Part shown: positions 1-5,561 of the stretch, in pieces | How the letters are laid out: every line of letters starts with the position of its first letter | How positions within the stretch are numbered: position 1 is the stretch's first letter | IMG/VR virus record: IMGVR_UViG_3300044673_000108 | Location: 1 to 41,738 of that record | Origin: a virus | Reading direction: 5' to 3' (one strand) | DNA length: 41,738 bases | Made by a program: the position numbers and the translations under genes | Notes under the pieces: model-generated | Told to the model about the DNA's origin: nothing | Databases searched by the model: none | The model's input: the letters and a program-made list of their open reading frames with translations, nothing else

Positions 1-681
1 GTCGTTCACCTGCAGCCAGAGGAGCATCTTCCTGGCTTCAGTCATGGGGTCCACCCCGGGGAAGGCCTCACCCCACTGGCGCAGCATCCCCTCCGTGACC
101 GGCCAGGATTTCCCATCAGACCCAGCGCAGGGCAACTCCAGCACCACCGGCGTGGAGTCGGACTTGCCCGGCTCCGCGCAAGCTTTTAAGGGTGCGGGTG
201 CGGGTGCGGGTGCGGGAGTGACGTTCACTTGCTGCTTTTTGCTGCTCGTTTGCTGCTCGTTTGCTGCTCGTTTGCTGCTCGTTTGCTTGCCGCCCTTGCT
301 CCCGGCCTCGGCCCGGATGGCCGAAAGGGTCTGCCCCTTGGCCCGGCGATCGGCCTCCCGAAGCATCCGGGTGGCCACGTAGCGGGGGGCATGGTCGTAG
401 AAGTCATGGCAGCGGTAGAGGCCCGGGCGGCCCGGGACCTCTTCGATGTAGCCGGACTCCCCCTCACCCCCAGCATTCAGAAGGGCCTGGCACAGCTCCC
501 CAGGCTTCCCGGGCCACTCCGCCAGTGCCTCGACGCTGGTTGAGTCACCCAGGTAGTCATCCCCGTTGATGCAGCACTTCTCCCAGATGAGTTCCAGGCA
601 CCCGAGGGCGAGGGGTGCGCAGCCCAGCAGGAACTTCAGCCGGACGAACTTGCGGTGTCCAGTGGCACCAGGCCGAGCCAT
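1..681 (-). CDS. Replisome-organiser-like phage replication protein (partial, runs off left edge)
   Basis: An open frame of 227 codons starts at ATG 681 (start MARPGATGHRKFVRL) and reaches base 1 without a stop, so the C-terminus is missing. An N-terminal globular part (about residues 1-120, with HDFYDHAPRYV near residue 90) is followed by a low-complexity linker of K/Q/S/A and PA repeats, then a second conserved-looking block (VTEGMLRQWGEAFPGVD). This layout is typical of phage replisome-organiser proteins. The linker is built from two short DNA tandem repeats. The ATG overlaps the stop of the upstream gene (TGATG). It is a different protein from the replication gene at 12575, which supports the view that this arm comes from another phage. 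Confidence 0.6.
   Translation of the reverse strand, partial: MARPGATGHRKFVRLKFLLGCAPLALGCLELIWEKCCINGDDYLGDSTSVEALAEWPGKPGELCQALLNAGGEGESGYIEEVPGRPGLYRCHDFYDHAPRYVATRMLREADRRAKGQTLSAIRAEAGSKGGKQTSSKRAANEQQTSSKKQQVNVTPAPAPAPAPLKACAEPGKSDSTPVVLELPCAGSDGKSWPVTEGMLRQWGEAFPGVDPMTEARKMLLWLQVND
190..284. repeat. Two tandem repeats inside the replication gene (6 bp x4 and 11 bp x4)
   Basis: GGGTGC occurs four times at 190-213 and encodes an in-frame Pro-Ala tract on the minus strand. GCTGCTCGTTT occurs four times at 241-284. Its 11-bp unit is not a multiple of three, so gain or loss of one unit would shift the reading frame. It could also serve as iterons of an origin within a replication gene. Confidence 0.85.
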
Positions 682-920
682 CACGCCCTCCCGTCGATGA
701 GGGCCAGACGCTCAGCCTCTTCTCTTTTGGCGGCCTCGAAACGGGCCCGCGCCATGGGCAGAGCGCTCCTGGCCGCCTTTTTGAGCTTGCGAGGCGTGCG
801 CTGTGGCCATTTGGGATAGGCCAGCTGCTCAAGAACCGAGAGGACGAGTTGCTTGGCCACGAGGCGCTGGATCGTGTGAACCACCATGGCGAAAGGAGAA
901 GGGCTTTTCTGGGTATCCAT
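681..920 (-). CDS. Hypothetical protein, basic and helical
   Basis: 79 aa from ATG 920, preceded by a GAGGGGG ribosome-binding site. The start overlaps the stop of the DUF3850 gene as TGATG, and its own stop overlaps the next ATG the same way, so three leftward genes are translationally coupled. The sequence is rich in Arg, Lys and Ala, with a predicted helical C-terminal half (FEAAKREEAERLAL). I do not recognise a family. Confidence 0.6.
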   Translation of the reverse strand: MDTQKSPSPFAMVVHTIQRLVAKQLVLSVLEQLAYPKWPQRTPRKLKKAARSALPMARARFEAAKREEAERLALIDGRA

Positions 921-1354
921 CACACCCCCTCGAATTCACAGAACTGCTCAACCACCCGAGCCTCAGCCTCCCGAGCCTCCTTGACGCCCCGGGCCGCCGC
1001 CAGGAGGGCTTCCTCCTCGACGGCACCGAAGACCGGCTTCACACCCAGCAGCTCGGCCACCTGGTGCAGCAGGGCCCCCAGGCGGGCCTGCTCGGCCGCC
1101 AGGGTGGCGTCCTCCACCCCCAGCACCACCAGGCCGTCAGGGAGGGCCAGCGGCCCGGCCGAGCGGATCACGCAGGTGGTGCGGCGCAGGAGCTCCCGGC
1201 CCGTGTAGGCCCTGCTGAAGGGATCCCACTCCTGGAGGCAGAGCGTGTCGCCAGCCGTGTAACCTCGGTCATCCACGCGGATCTCGAAGGGCTTTAGGCC
1301 GCCCAGCGAGGCATTGAACGGCTCAGGCCAGGTCTTGAGGAAGTGGGTGGTCAC
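920..1354 (-). CDS. DUF3850 / ASCH-like domain protein
   Basis: 144 aa with a GTG start at 1354 behind GAGGTGGGACG. The N-terminal half matches the DUF3850 signature: HFLKTWPEPFNASLGG, then KPFEIRVDDRGYTAGDTL, then LQEWDP. DUF3850 has an ASCH/PUA-like fold and is common in phages; RNA binding is the usual guess. The C-terminal 60 residues look like a separate helical tail. It is the last gene before the left attI-like site, in the position the 38496-39338 gene holds on the main phage. Confidence 0.75.
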   Translation of the reverse strand: MTTHFLKTWPEPFNASLGGLKPFEIRVDDRGYTAGDTLCLQEWDPFSRAYTGRELLRRTTCVIRSAGPLALPDGLVVLGVEDATLAAEQARLGALLHQVAELLGVKPVFGAVEEEALLAAARGVKEAREAEARVVEQFCEFEGV

Positions 1355-1430
1355 CGTCCCACCTCGATCCGCCGATTTTTAGTACGCATTCGCATGATGG
1401 AGTCCCAGGGGATTTGCAGCATTTACGTTC

Positions 1431-1480
1431 AAAAAAGACTGATTAGGCGAACTGGGAGGGGGCGTCCGAGTTCGTCTAAT
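1431..1480 (-). terminator. Possible leftward terminator next to the attI-like site
   Basis: A 12-nt inverted repeat (1442-1453 with 1469-1480, one G-T mismatch) is followed on the minus strand by CAGT and six T (A-tract 1431-1436). It would end leftward transcripts leaving the cassette array. The same hairpin could instead be part of the attI-like recombination site. Confidence 0.4.
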
Positions 1481-1492
1481 ACAAAGTTGGGC
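1455..1492 (+). other. attI-like recombination site (left arm)
   Basis: The site ends TAATACAAAGTTGGGC, with core GTTGGGC at 1486-1492. Class 1 attI1 ends in TAAAACAAAGTTAGGC, so the A-rich run before the core matches an attI rather than an attC. It has no attC-type L arms. The first cassette follows directly on the right. The second attI-like site at 39440-39471 shares GAGTTCGT and ACAAAGTTGGGCGCT although the flanking genes differ. Confidence 0.6.
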
Positions 1493-1493
1493 G

Positions 1494-1691
1494 CTACATT
1501 GCTTTTTGAATTTCACGGATCAAACGCCTGCGGGCGGCATCCGCTTGGGTTCCCGTTATAAAACCCCTGACATGCAGCCGACTGATCGCATCAGCATCGG
1601 CCTCAAGGATCCGAATCTCGTCTTCCCCGATGGGGGTGTCCCTCAACTGTTTTGACAATGGCGCTGCGAATGCTCCAAGTTCAATTTGCAT
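1494..1691 (-). CDS. Cassette L1: small helical protein
   Basis: 65 aa starting MQIELGAFAAPLSK. The TAG stop (1494-1496) follows the R' core as GTTGGGCG-CTA, and the ATG at 1691 is three bases from the R'' core of the next attC, so any ribosome-binding site must lie within that attC. A longer in-frame reading upstream through the attC exists but looks like attC translation. The charged helical sequence (EIRILEADADAI) has no family I recognise. Confidence 0.55.
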   Translation of the reverse strand: MQIELGAFAAPLSKQLRDTPIGEDEIRILEADADAISRLHVRGFITGTQADAARRRLIREIQKAM

Positions 1692-1694
1692 TGC

Positions 1695-1791
1695 GCCCAA
1701 CCTTTCGCTCCACTCGGACCCCGCCGCAAGTCCGATATTTGAAGGATTGTGGCTCACCCGCGGCAGGGCCGGTGAGCTTGGTTTGTTGGGC
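1695..1791 (+). other. attC L1
   Basis: R'' GCCCAAC 1695-1701 and R' GTTGGGC 1785-1791. The left arm GCTCCACTCGGACCC pairs with the right arm GGGCCGGTGAGC, with unpaired bases on the left arm, so the top strand is +. It is nearly the same as the attC at 3982-4079, including the spacer around CGCAAGTCCGA. Confidence 0.85.
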
Positions 1792-1792
1792 G

Positions 1793-1945
1793 CTAGTGCC
1801 CATGTGCCTTCGTCCATGCTTCGATGATTTCCACGGCCACCTTTCCGCCGATCAACACCAACAGGATCCAGCCACACCCAGGCCCCTCCCATCGTGTAGA
1901 TGTAACGGTTGTGCCTTCGTCGTTTTTCTCCATCTTTATCTCCAT
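1793..1945 (-). CDS. Cassette L2: small single-span membrane protein
   Basis: 50 aa from ATG 1945 (start MEIKMEKNDEG) behind GGAAAGGAAG. An in-frame ATG at 1963 would add six residues. The hydrophobic stretch GWILLVLIGGKVAVEII is a likely membrane helix. TAG at 1793-1795 directly follows the R' core. It fills the cassette almost completely. No family recognised. Confidence 0.6.
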   Translation of the reverse strand: MEIKMEKNDEGTTVTSTRWEGPGCGWILLVLIGGKVAVEIIEAWTKAHGH

Positions 1946-1966
1946 CGCTTCCTTTCCGGGCATCGC

Positions 1967-2056
1967 GCCCAACCATCTCGCTCAACCCCGCTCACTTCGT
2001 TCGCTCGGACCCGTCAGGCTGCGCCTGCCGGCCCGGGTTAGCTCGGGGCGTTAGGG
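1967..2056 (+). other. attC L2
   Basis: R'' GCCCAAC 1967-1973 and R' GTTAGGG 2050-2056. The left arm GCTCAACCCCG carries an extra C relative to the right arm CCGGGTTAGC. An internal GCTCACTTCGTTCGC segment is typical of these sites. It is almost identical to the attC at 39714-39788, including about 15 bases of cassette sequence upstream of R''. Confidence 0.88.
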
Positions 2057-2194
2057 CTTCCGACGATCCGGTATCAGTGCGCCGAAGAGGCCGCCTGCGA
2101 ACCCGAACCAGTTGCCCACCGAATGCGGGTTTTCCAACGCCCACCCAAAGCAGACACCAGACATGAAAAGCAATAAAAGGCTCGTTTTGCTCAT
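2051..2194 (-). CDS. Cassette L3: small membrane or secreted protein
   Basis: 47 aa from ATG 2194 behind CTGGAGGAAC. The N-terminus MSKTSLLLLFMSGVCFGWAL is a membrane anchor or signal sequence, and a second apolar segment (WFGFAGGLFGALI) follows. The TAA stop is inside the R' core (CCC-TAA-C). No family recognised. Confidence 0.6.
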   Translation of the reverse strand: MSKTSLLLLFMSGVCFGWALENPHSVGNWFGFAGGLFGALIPDRRKP

Positions 2195-2210
2195 GTTCCT
2201 CCAGTCATCG

Positions 2211-2286
2211 CCCTAACCGGGCATTCAACCTGCGTTCGCTGCGCTCACCGGACGGCTGCGCCGCCGGGTTAATGCCAAAGTTAGGG
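2211..2286 (+). other. attC L3
   Basis: R'' CCCTAAC 2211-2217 and R' GTTAGGG 2280-2286. Left arm GGGCATTCAACC against right arm GGGTTAATGCC, with the extra C on the left, so it is oriented +. Confidence 0.82.
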
Positions 2287-2871
2287 CTTCAAACTTTCAC
2301 GCAGCTTCGCTACCCAGGCGCTCCGTCCATTGGCACGTTCAACTTCCTTGGCGTGTTCGGCCTCGTGGTAGCTGATGTCTCGCATGGCCTCCGCATGCGA
2401 CGATGCCAGCCATTCCATGGGGCTCAGTTTCTGGATCGGCTTGAGATAGGAAATATCACAGTCGAAAGAGATGGATTGAATGATCTGCTCCGCCATGAAC
2501 TGCTTGAACCCCTCATGGTCGGGAGTGGGGGGCACCCAGGCTTTCACCTGCGCCAGCATCGTCTCGTATTTCCGGCGCAACTCGTGCGCCTTCCAGATGG
2601 TGTTGTCGCGTTCCTGCACCTTGACGCTGTATGCGAGTTCGGCGGCCTGCGCTGCTTCTTCCTTCGCCATCGTTTCCAGCTTCGCCAGGGTGGCGTGGGC
2701 CTCTTCCAACTTCTTGGTGTGGTAATCGCTGGGCTCGAATCGCTCGGGGATTGGTGCATCGGCGGGTTCGTCGCGCATCATGATCAGGGCTCCCATAGCG
2801 CGGGCGCACGACCAAGCGTAGGTATTGAAGTCGATTCCATCAGCGATGGCGGCGGTGTATCCGGTTGGCAT
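2281..2871 (-). CDS. Cassette L4: coiled-coil protein
   Basis: 196 aa from ATG 2871 (MPTGYTAAIADGIDF) with an AAAGGAACACC leader. A central Ala/Glu-rich segment (residues about 55-115, LEEAHATLAKLETMAKEEAA) should form a coiled coil. The TAA stop lies inside the R' core. It is the largest cassette gene here. It resembles small early proteins of phages rather than resistance-type cassettes. No defined family. Confidence 0.75.
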   Translation of the reverse strand: MPTGYTAAIADGIDFNTYAWSCARAMGALIMMRDEPADAPIPERFEPSDYHTKKLEEAHATLAKLETMAKEEAAQAAELAYSVKVQERDNTIWKAHELRRKYETMLAQVKAWVPPTPDHEGFKQFMAEQIIQSISFDCDISYLKPIQKLSPMEWLASSHAEAMRDISYHEAEHAKEVERANGRSAWVAKLRESLKP

Positions 2872-2911
2872 GGTGTTCCTTTCTGGGGAATTTATTGGTT
2901 GTGTGTTGAAG

Positions 2912-2969
2912 CCCTAACAGGTCGTTGCAGCCGGACGCCTGCGGCGCCTGCTGAACTCCGAAGTTAGGC
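2912..2969 (+). other. attC L4 (short)
   Basis: R'' CCCTAAC 2912-2918 and R' GTTAGGC 2963-2969; 58 bp. Left arm CGTTGCAGCCGGAC against GCTGAACTCCG, with the extra base on the left arm. It has a different arm sequence from most sites in the array. Confidence 0.72.
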
Positions 2970-3377
2970 GCGTGGCATAACGCTGAGATCAATGTATGGA
3001 CCGCCGCACAGGTGGAGCTGCCACGCCCGCCGCCCGTGCGGCTTGGGAGTCGCGTCCTCTTCCCCTTGGCGGAAGATGGTTCCGCAAGCCTTGATGATCG
3101 CGGCCACCAGTTCTTCGGCGGGCACGGCTTCCTCGGTCCAGGGAATTGCCACGAAATCGAAGTCCCGCGCCATGGACCCGTGGACGGTGAGTGCGTAGCC
3201 ATGTTCCCGTGCCACCTTGACCACCCGTGGCAGGAAGGCGAGACACCCGATGGGCATCGCCTCTTTGATCGCCTGCTTGCTCATTCGCTTCTCCCATTCG
3301 TCGGCAAGGTGCGCTGCATATCCGTGGTCCTCGCCCCGTCTCAGCGCCGCGTTGTAAACATCACCCCAGGTCTTCAT
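2964..3377 (-). CDS. Cassette 5: nucleotidyltransferase-like protein
   Basis: 137 aa from ATG 3377 (MKTWGDVYNAALRRGE) behind GGAGAGG; a GTG five codons upstream is less likely. Residues about 65-85 read HGSMARDFDFVAIPW, a GS..RD.D pattern as in minimal nucleotidyltransferase folds. The protein ends YIDLSVMPRA. Related small proteins occur in phages. The TAA stop is in the R' core. This cassette links the two arms of the window: its 3' part recurs at 41573-41738 with one base changed. Enzyme activity is inferred only from the motif. Confidence 0.65.
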   Translation of the reverse strand: MKTWGDVYNAALRRGEDHGYAAHLADEWEKRMSKQAIKEAMPIGCLAFLPRVVKVAREHGYALTVHGSMARDFDFVAIPWTEEAVPAEELVAAIIKACGTIFRQGEEDATPKPHGRRAWQLHLCGGPYIDLSVMPRA

Positions 3378-3393
3378 TCGCCTCTCCACTTGT

Positions 3394-3457
3394 GCCTAAC
3401 CAAGTCGCTCAGCGTCGGACCCGTGTGCCACGGGCCGAGCTAGCTCCGAAGTTAGGC
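3394..3457 (+). other. attC 5
   Basis: R'' GCCTAAC 3394-3400 and R' GTTAGGC 3451-3457. Left arm GCTCAGCGTCGGACCC and right arm GGGCCGAGCTAGC; 64 bp. The left arm carries the unpaired bases. Confidence 0.85.
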
Positions 3458-3700
3458 GTTGACCATCTCGCGGGCCTCATCAAGGTCGCGCTTTAGCTGT
3501 TTGATCTCGCGTTCCAAATCTTCAACCCGTTCTTCTGCTTCCATGGCCCGCCCAAGTGCATCTATCAACGCCCCCCGCAGCGCTTCTGTTTGTTCCTTGA
3601 TCGCGGTCTCCGCGTCGGCCAGCGCTTTCTCCACCTTGGGGCAGGTCTCAGGGACCAGTTCAAAGGCTTGTTTCCGTGCATATTGGGTGTTTCTCACCAC
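3452..3700 (-). CDS. Cassette 6: coiled-coil phage-type small protein
   Basis: 82 aa with tandem GTG codons at 3700 and 3697 behind GGAGGAG. It begins (M)VRNTQYARKQAFELV, and the second half is a continuous heptad-like helix (EERVEDLEREIKQLKRDL). The TAA stop is in the R' core. Similar short proteins with a TCPKVEKAL segment occur in phage early regions, but no function is known to me. Confidence 0.7.
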   Translation of the reverse strand: MVRNTQYARKQAFELVPETCPKVEKALADAETAIKEQTEALRGALIDALGRAMEAEERVEDLEREIKQLKRDLDEAREMVNA

Positions 3701-3722
3701 TCCTCCAATCTCGGCTGCACTC

Positions 3723-3807
3723 GCCTAACCCGGTGCTCAACCTCGCTCGTTTCACTCGCTGGACCCTACGGCCTGCGGCCTTCGGGCCGGTTAGCTTTTC
3801 GTTGGGC
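3723..3807 (+). other. attC 6
   Basis: R'' GCCTAAC 3723-3729 and R' GTTGGGC 3801-3807. Left arm GCTCAACC...GGACCC and right arm GGGCCGGTTAGC; extra C on the left arm. Confidence 0.9.
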
Positions 3808-3808
3808 G

Positions 3809-3964
3809 CTAGCTCATGTAGTGGGCACAGCCCATGCAGTCGCGTTCGTCACGATCCTGGTGCTTGCAGGCGCAGCACGGGAACTGGAATCCTGTCCGAT
3901 TTTCAGCGGGCTCAAATTGATCGGGCAGTTCGTCATCGGTAGGCAGGTAATCAATCAGTGGCAT
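3809..3964 (-). CDS. Cassette 7: small cysteine-rich (zinc-binding-like) protein
   Basis: 51 aa from ATG 3964 (MPLIDYLPTDDELPD) behind AGGAAGGAGAAGGG. The C-terminal half has CxxC and CxxC pairs (PCCACKHQD...CMGCAHYMS), which suggest a zinc ribbon. TAG at 3809-3811 follows GTTGGGCG. Longer readings upstream are only translated attC. Confidence 0.65.
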   Translation of the reverse strand: MPLIDYLPTDDELPDQFEPAENRTGFQFPCCACKHQDRDERDCMGCAHYMS

Positions 3965-3981
3965 CCCTTCTCCTTCCTCGC

Positions 3982-4079
3982 GCCCAACCAGGGCGCTCCA
4001 CTCGGACCCTGCCGCAAGTCCGAAATTTGGTAGGTTGTGGCTCACCTGCGGCAGGGCCGGTGAGCTTGGATCGTTAGGC
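3982..4079 (+). other. attC 7
   Basis: R'' GCCCAAC 3982-3988 and R' GTTAGGC 4073-4079. Arms GCTCCACTCGGACCCTGCC and GGCAGGGCCGGTGAGC. Near-identical to attC L1 over its whole length. Confidence 0.9.
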
Positions 4080-4286
4080 GTATGGGTCGCAATCCCCGAA
4101 GTCGTCAATGCCCGTTTCCCCGGCGCGGACAGGTTCCCCGAGATCCGTCACCTCCACCTCGTTGCTGTAAATCTCACCACCGGCCTGAATCAGTTCGTCG
4201 GCCTCTTCCTGGGTTTCGGCGTCCACATAGAACACCTGTGTCCCACTCGCGGCCTTCACATCGAATGAATAAAGGAATCGCTTCAC
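4074..4286 (-). CDS. Cassette 8: small acidic protein
   Basis: 70 aa from GTG 4286, which abuts the R'' core, so its ribosome-binding site (GAGAGG) lies in the attC. Starts (M)KRFLYSFDVKAAS, with a FYVDAETQEEADELI segment typical of small alpha/beta proteins found in phages and cassettes, and an acidic tail. The TAA stop is in the R' core. Function unknown. Confidence 0.65.
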   Translation of the reverse strand: MKRFLYSFDVKAASGTQVFYVDAETQEEADELIQAGGEIYSNEVEVTDLGEPVRAGETGIDDFGDCDPYA

Positions 4287-4380
4287 GCCTAACCTCTCGC
4301 TCAACGCGGACCCCGGCGGTTCCGCAAGTTTCAAGGTGTCGCTAATCCGTGCCGGGGCCGGTTAGCTTCATTCGTTGGGC
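4287..4380 (+). other. attC 8
   Basis: R'' GCCTAAC 4287-4293 and R' GTTGGGC 4374-4380. Arms GCTCAACGCGGACCCCGG and CCGGGGCCGGTTAGC, extrahelical bases on the left. Closely related to the attC at 39995-40089. Confidence 0.9.
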
Positions 4381-4584
4381 CATCTCTCCAAGAATCTTGT
4401 TCACGGCATCCCGCGCCTTCATGGTCGGTTCGTAAAGGCAGTCCTCTTGGTCGTCGTCATTTAGACACTTCATCAGCCTGGCGTAGGCAGCCTTGAGCCT
4501 TCTTTCGTGGCCTGGCCTAACCTCGCGCTCAAGTCGGACCCCGCCCGTGGTGGCTTCGGTCTTGGTTTCGTCTTTGTCGTTCAT
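4342..4584 (-). CDS. Cassette 9: protein starting and ending inside attC sites
   Basis: 80 aa. AGGAGG and ATG 4584 (MNDKDETKTEATTGG) sit in the variable terminal part of attC 9. The first 23 residues are encoded by that attC, then comes the helical body (RRLKAAYARLMKCL). There is no stop before the R' core, so translation continues into the neighbouring cassette's attC, adding RMKLTGPGTD before TAG at 4342. The C-terminal tail therefore depends on which cassette lies downstream. No family recognised. Confidence 0.65.
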   Translation of the reverse strand: MNDKDETKTEATTGGVRLEREVRPGHERRLKAAYARLMKCLNDDDQEDCLYEPTMKARDAVNKILGEMAQRMKLTGPGTD

Positions 4585-4637
4585 CTGGTTCCTCCTGTTG
4601 GTTTCGATGGGCGGGTCCGCTTAGCTGTTCGTTAGGC
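4515..4637 (+). other. attC 9 (long, carries a start codon)
   Basis: R'' GCCTAAC 4515-4521 and R' GTTAGGC 4631-4637; 123 bp. Arms GCTCAAGTCGGACCCCGCCC and GGGCGGGTCCGCTTAGC. The roughly 60-bp terminal segment holds AGGAGG and ATG on the minus strand. Confidence 0.88.
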
Positions 4638-4916
4638 GTCTCTAAGCGCCTCGGTTGCGATCATCACGGCCTCAAACGACCCGGAAAACCGCTCGGCGGC
4701 GATGTCCTCCAGGGCCTTGCGGAACCGGTCTCTCTCGCGGTCGTGAATCAGGTTCATCTGGGCGCGGAACACGCCCGCCTCTTCAGCGGTGATCTGAACC
4801 CGCTCGCCACGCATGATTGCCTCGGTCTTCTCGGGAGACAGCAGCCCCAGAAAGGGGAGGTCTCGCCTAACCCCGCGCTCAACCGGACCCTTGGGCTCGT
4901 TGCTTTCGTCCTGCAT
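4632..4916 (-). CDS. Cassette 10: protein with attC-encoded N-terminus
   Basis: 94 aa from ATG 4916 (MQDESNEPKGPVERG) behind GGAGGCAAC, both inside the attC 10 loop. The first 17 residues are attC sequence. The body (LPFLGLLSPEKTEAIMRGE ... REDRFRKALEDI-type helix) is a small helical protein. The TAA stop is in the R' core of attC 9. No family recognised. Confidence 0.7.
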   Translation of the reverse strand: MQDESNEPKGPVERGVRRDLPFLGLLSPEKTEAIMRGERVQITAEEAGVFRAQMNLIHDRERDRFRKALEDIAAERFSGSFEAVMIATEALRDA

Positions 4917-4962
4917 GTTGCCTCCGTTCGGCCCAAGGGCCGGTTAGCTTCTTCCGTTGGGC
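4865..4962 (+). other. attC 10 (carries a start codon)
   Basis: R'' GCCTAAC 4865-4871 and R' GTTGGGC 4956-4962. The arms GCTCAACCGGACCCTTGGGC and GCCCAAGGGCCGGTTAGC pair almost perfectly, with C and A unpaired on the left. Confidence 0.92.
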
Positions 4963-4966
4963 CGCT

Positions 4967-5182
4967 CTACCAGTGCGCCTCATAACTCGTTTCGGGGCCG
5001 CTTGCCACATACTCCCCGGCATCGTCGTATTCCGTGAAGTTGTGGGGCTGCCCGCAGCAGGCGCACCCGGCTTCAGTTGCGCTGAGGCCCGTGATTCGCT
5101 CCCACTCATCAGCCGCTTCCCGCAGGCTCAGGCCATGTCGGGTCGCGTGGCTGGCCAAGGCCCCTAGCTTTTCGTTAGGCAC
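4967..5182 (-). CDS. Cassette 11 / array-edge gene, cysteine-containing
   Basis: 71 aa from a GTG at 5182 that overlaps the R' core at 5174-5180, starting (M)PNEKLGALASHATRH. It has a Cys cluster (GCACCGQPHNF). The TAG stop is 5 bases from the R' core of attC 10. There is no clear ribosome-binding site; the start overlaps the end of the 5175-5561 gene, so translational coupling is likely. Function unknown. Confidence 0.6.
   Translation of the reverse strand: MPNEKLGALASHATRHGLSLREAADEWERITGLSATEAGCACCGQPHNFTEYDDAGEYVASGPETSYEAHW
5113..5180 (+). other. Degenerate attC at the array edge
   Basis: The right half is intact: CTAGCTTTTC then GTTAGGC at 5174-5180, matching the ends of attC 6. On the left only a weak arm (GCTCAGGCC) is visible and no RYYYAAC core. 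The reading frame of the 4967 gene runs through it. This looks like an eroded site marking the border between array and phage operon. Confidence 0.5.
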
Positions 5183-5561
5183 TCATCTTATTTGGCGTAA
5201 TCCGCCCTTTGGCGGCGACGATGAACCCCCAATGCTCACGGTTGCGATACCAGAGGCGCATCACATACCAGTCCGCGAAGTCGCCGTTGCGGAAGCCGCT
5301 CGCCAGGGCAAGCTGCTCATCCCACAGGGCGCGGTGTTCGGCCCGGTTCTCGCGGAGGTGATACCGCCTGATCGTGTCCGTGATGTATTCGGCGGCGTGG
5401 GCCTCGCGTAGCTGGGTTTCCAGTTCGAGGTTCCGAGCGTAGTGGTCGCTGGTTTCGTCCCGTTCGCACTGTTCCCGGTAGATCCCGAGGGCTACGGCGG
5501 TCCCAGCGGTGATGATGATGATGGACCATAGCCAATTCATCGCTGCCTCGGGCTCAGGCAT
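5175..5561 (-). CDS. Membrane-anchored hypothetical protein at the operon/array junction
   Basis: 128 aa from ATG 5561 (MPEPEAAMNWLWSI); ATG at residue 8 is also possible. One N-terminal membrane helix (NWLWSIIIITAGTAVALGI), then a charged helical cytoplasmic or periplasmic part. Its TAA stop is contributed by the R' core at 5174-5180, as in cassette genes, although no attC follows on its other side. It overlaps the preceding gene by 8 nt. Confidence 0.65.
   Translation of the reverse strand: MPEPEAAMNWLWSIIIITAGTAVALGIYREQCERDETSDHYARNLELETQLREAHAAEYITDTIRRYHLRENRAEHRALWDEQLALASGFRNGDFADWYVMRLWYRNREHWGFIVAAKGRITPNKMSA

Noticed and set aside
241-284. CRISPR array
   Set aside because: The unit is 11 bp with no spacers; it is a simple tandem repeat in a coding region.
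1696-1985. 163-codon version of the first cassette gene
   Set aside because: The extra N-terminus is a translation of an attC and of cassette L2 in the wrong frame; L2 has its own gene.
2272-2967. Rightward ORF of 231 codons
   Set aside because: It is the opposite strand of the clearly coding coiled-coil cassette gene at 2281-2871 and lacks a ribosome-binding site.
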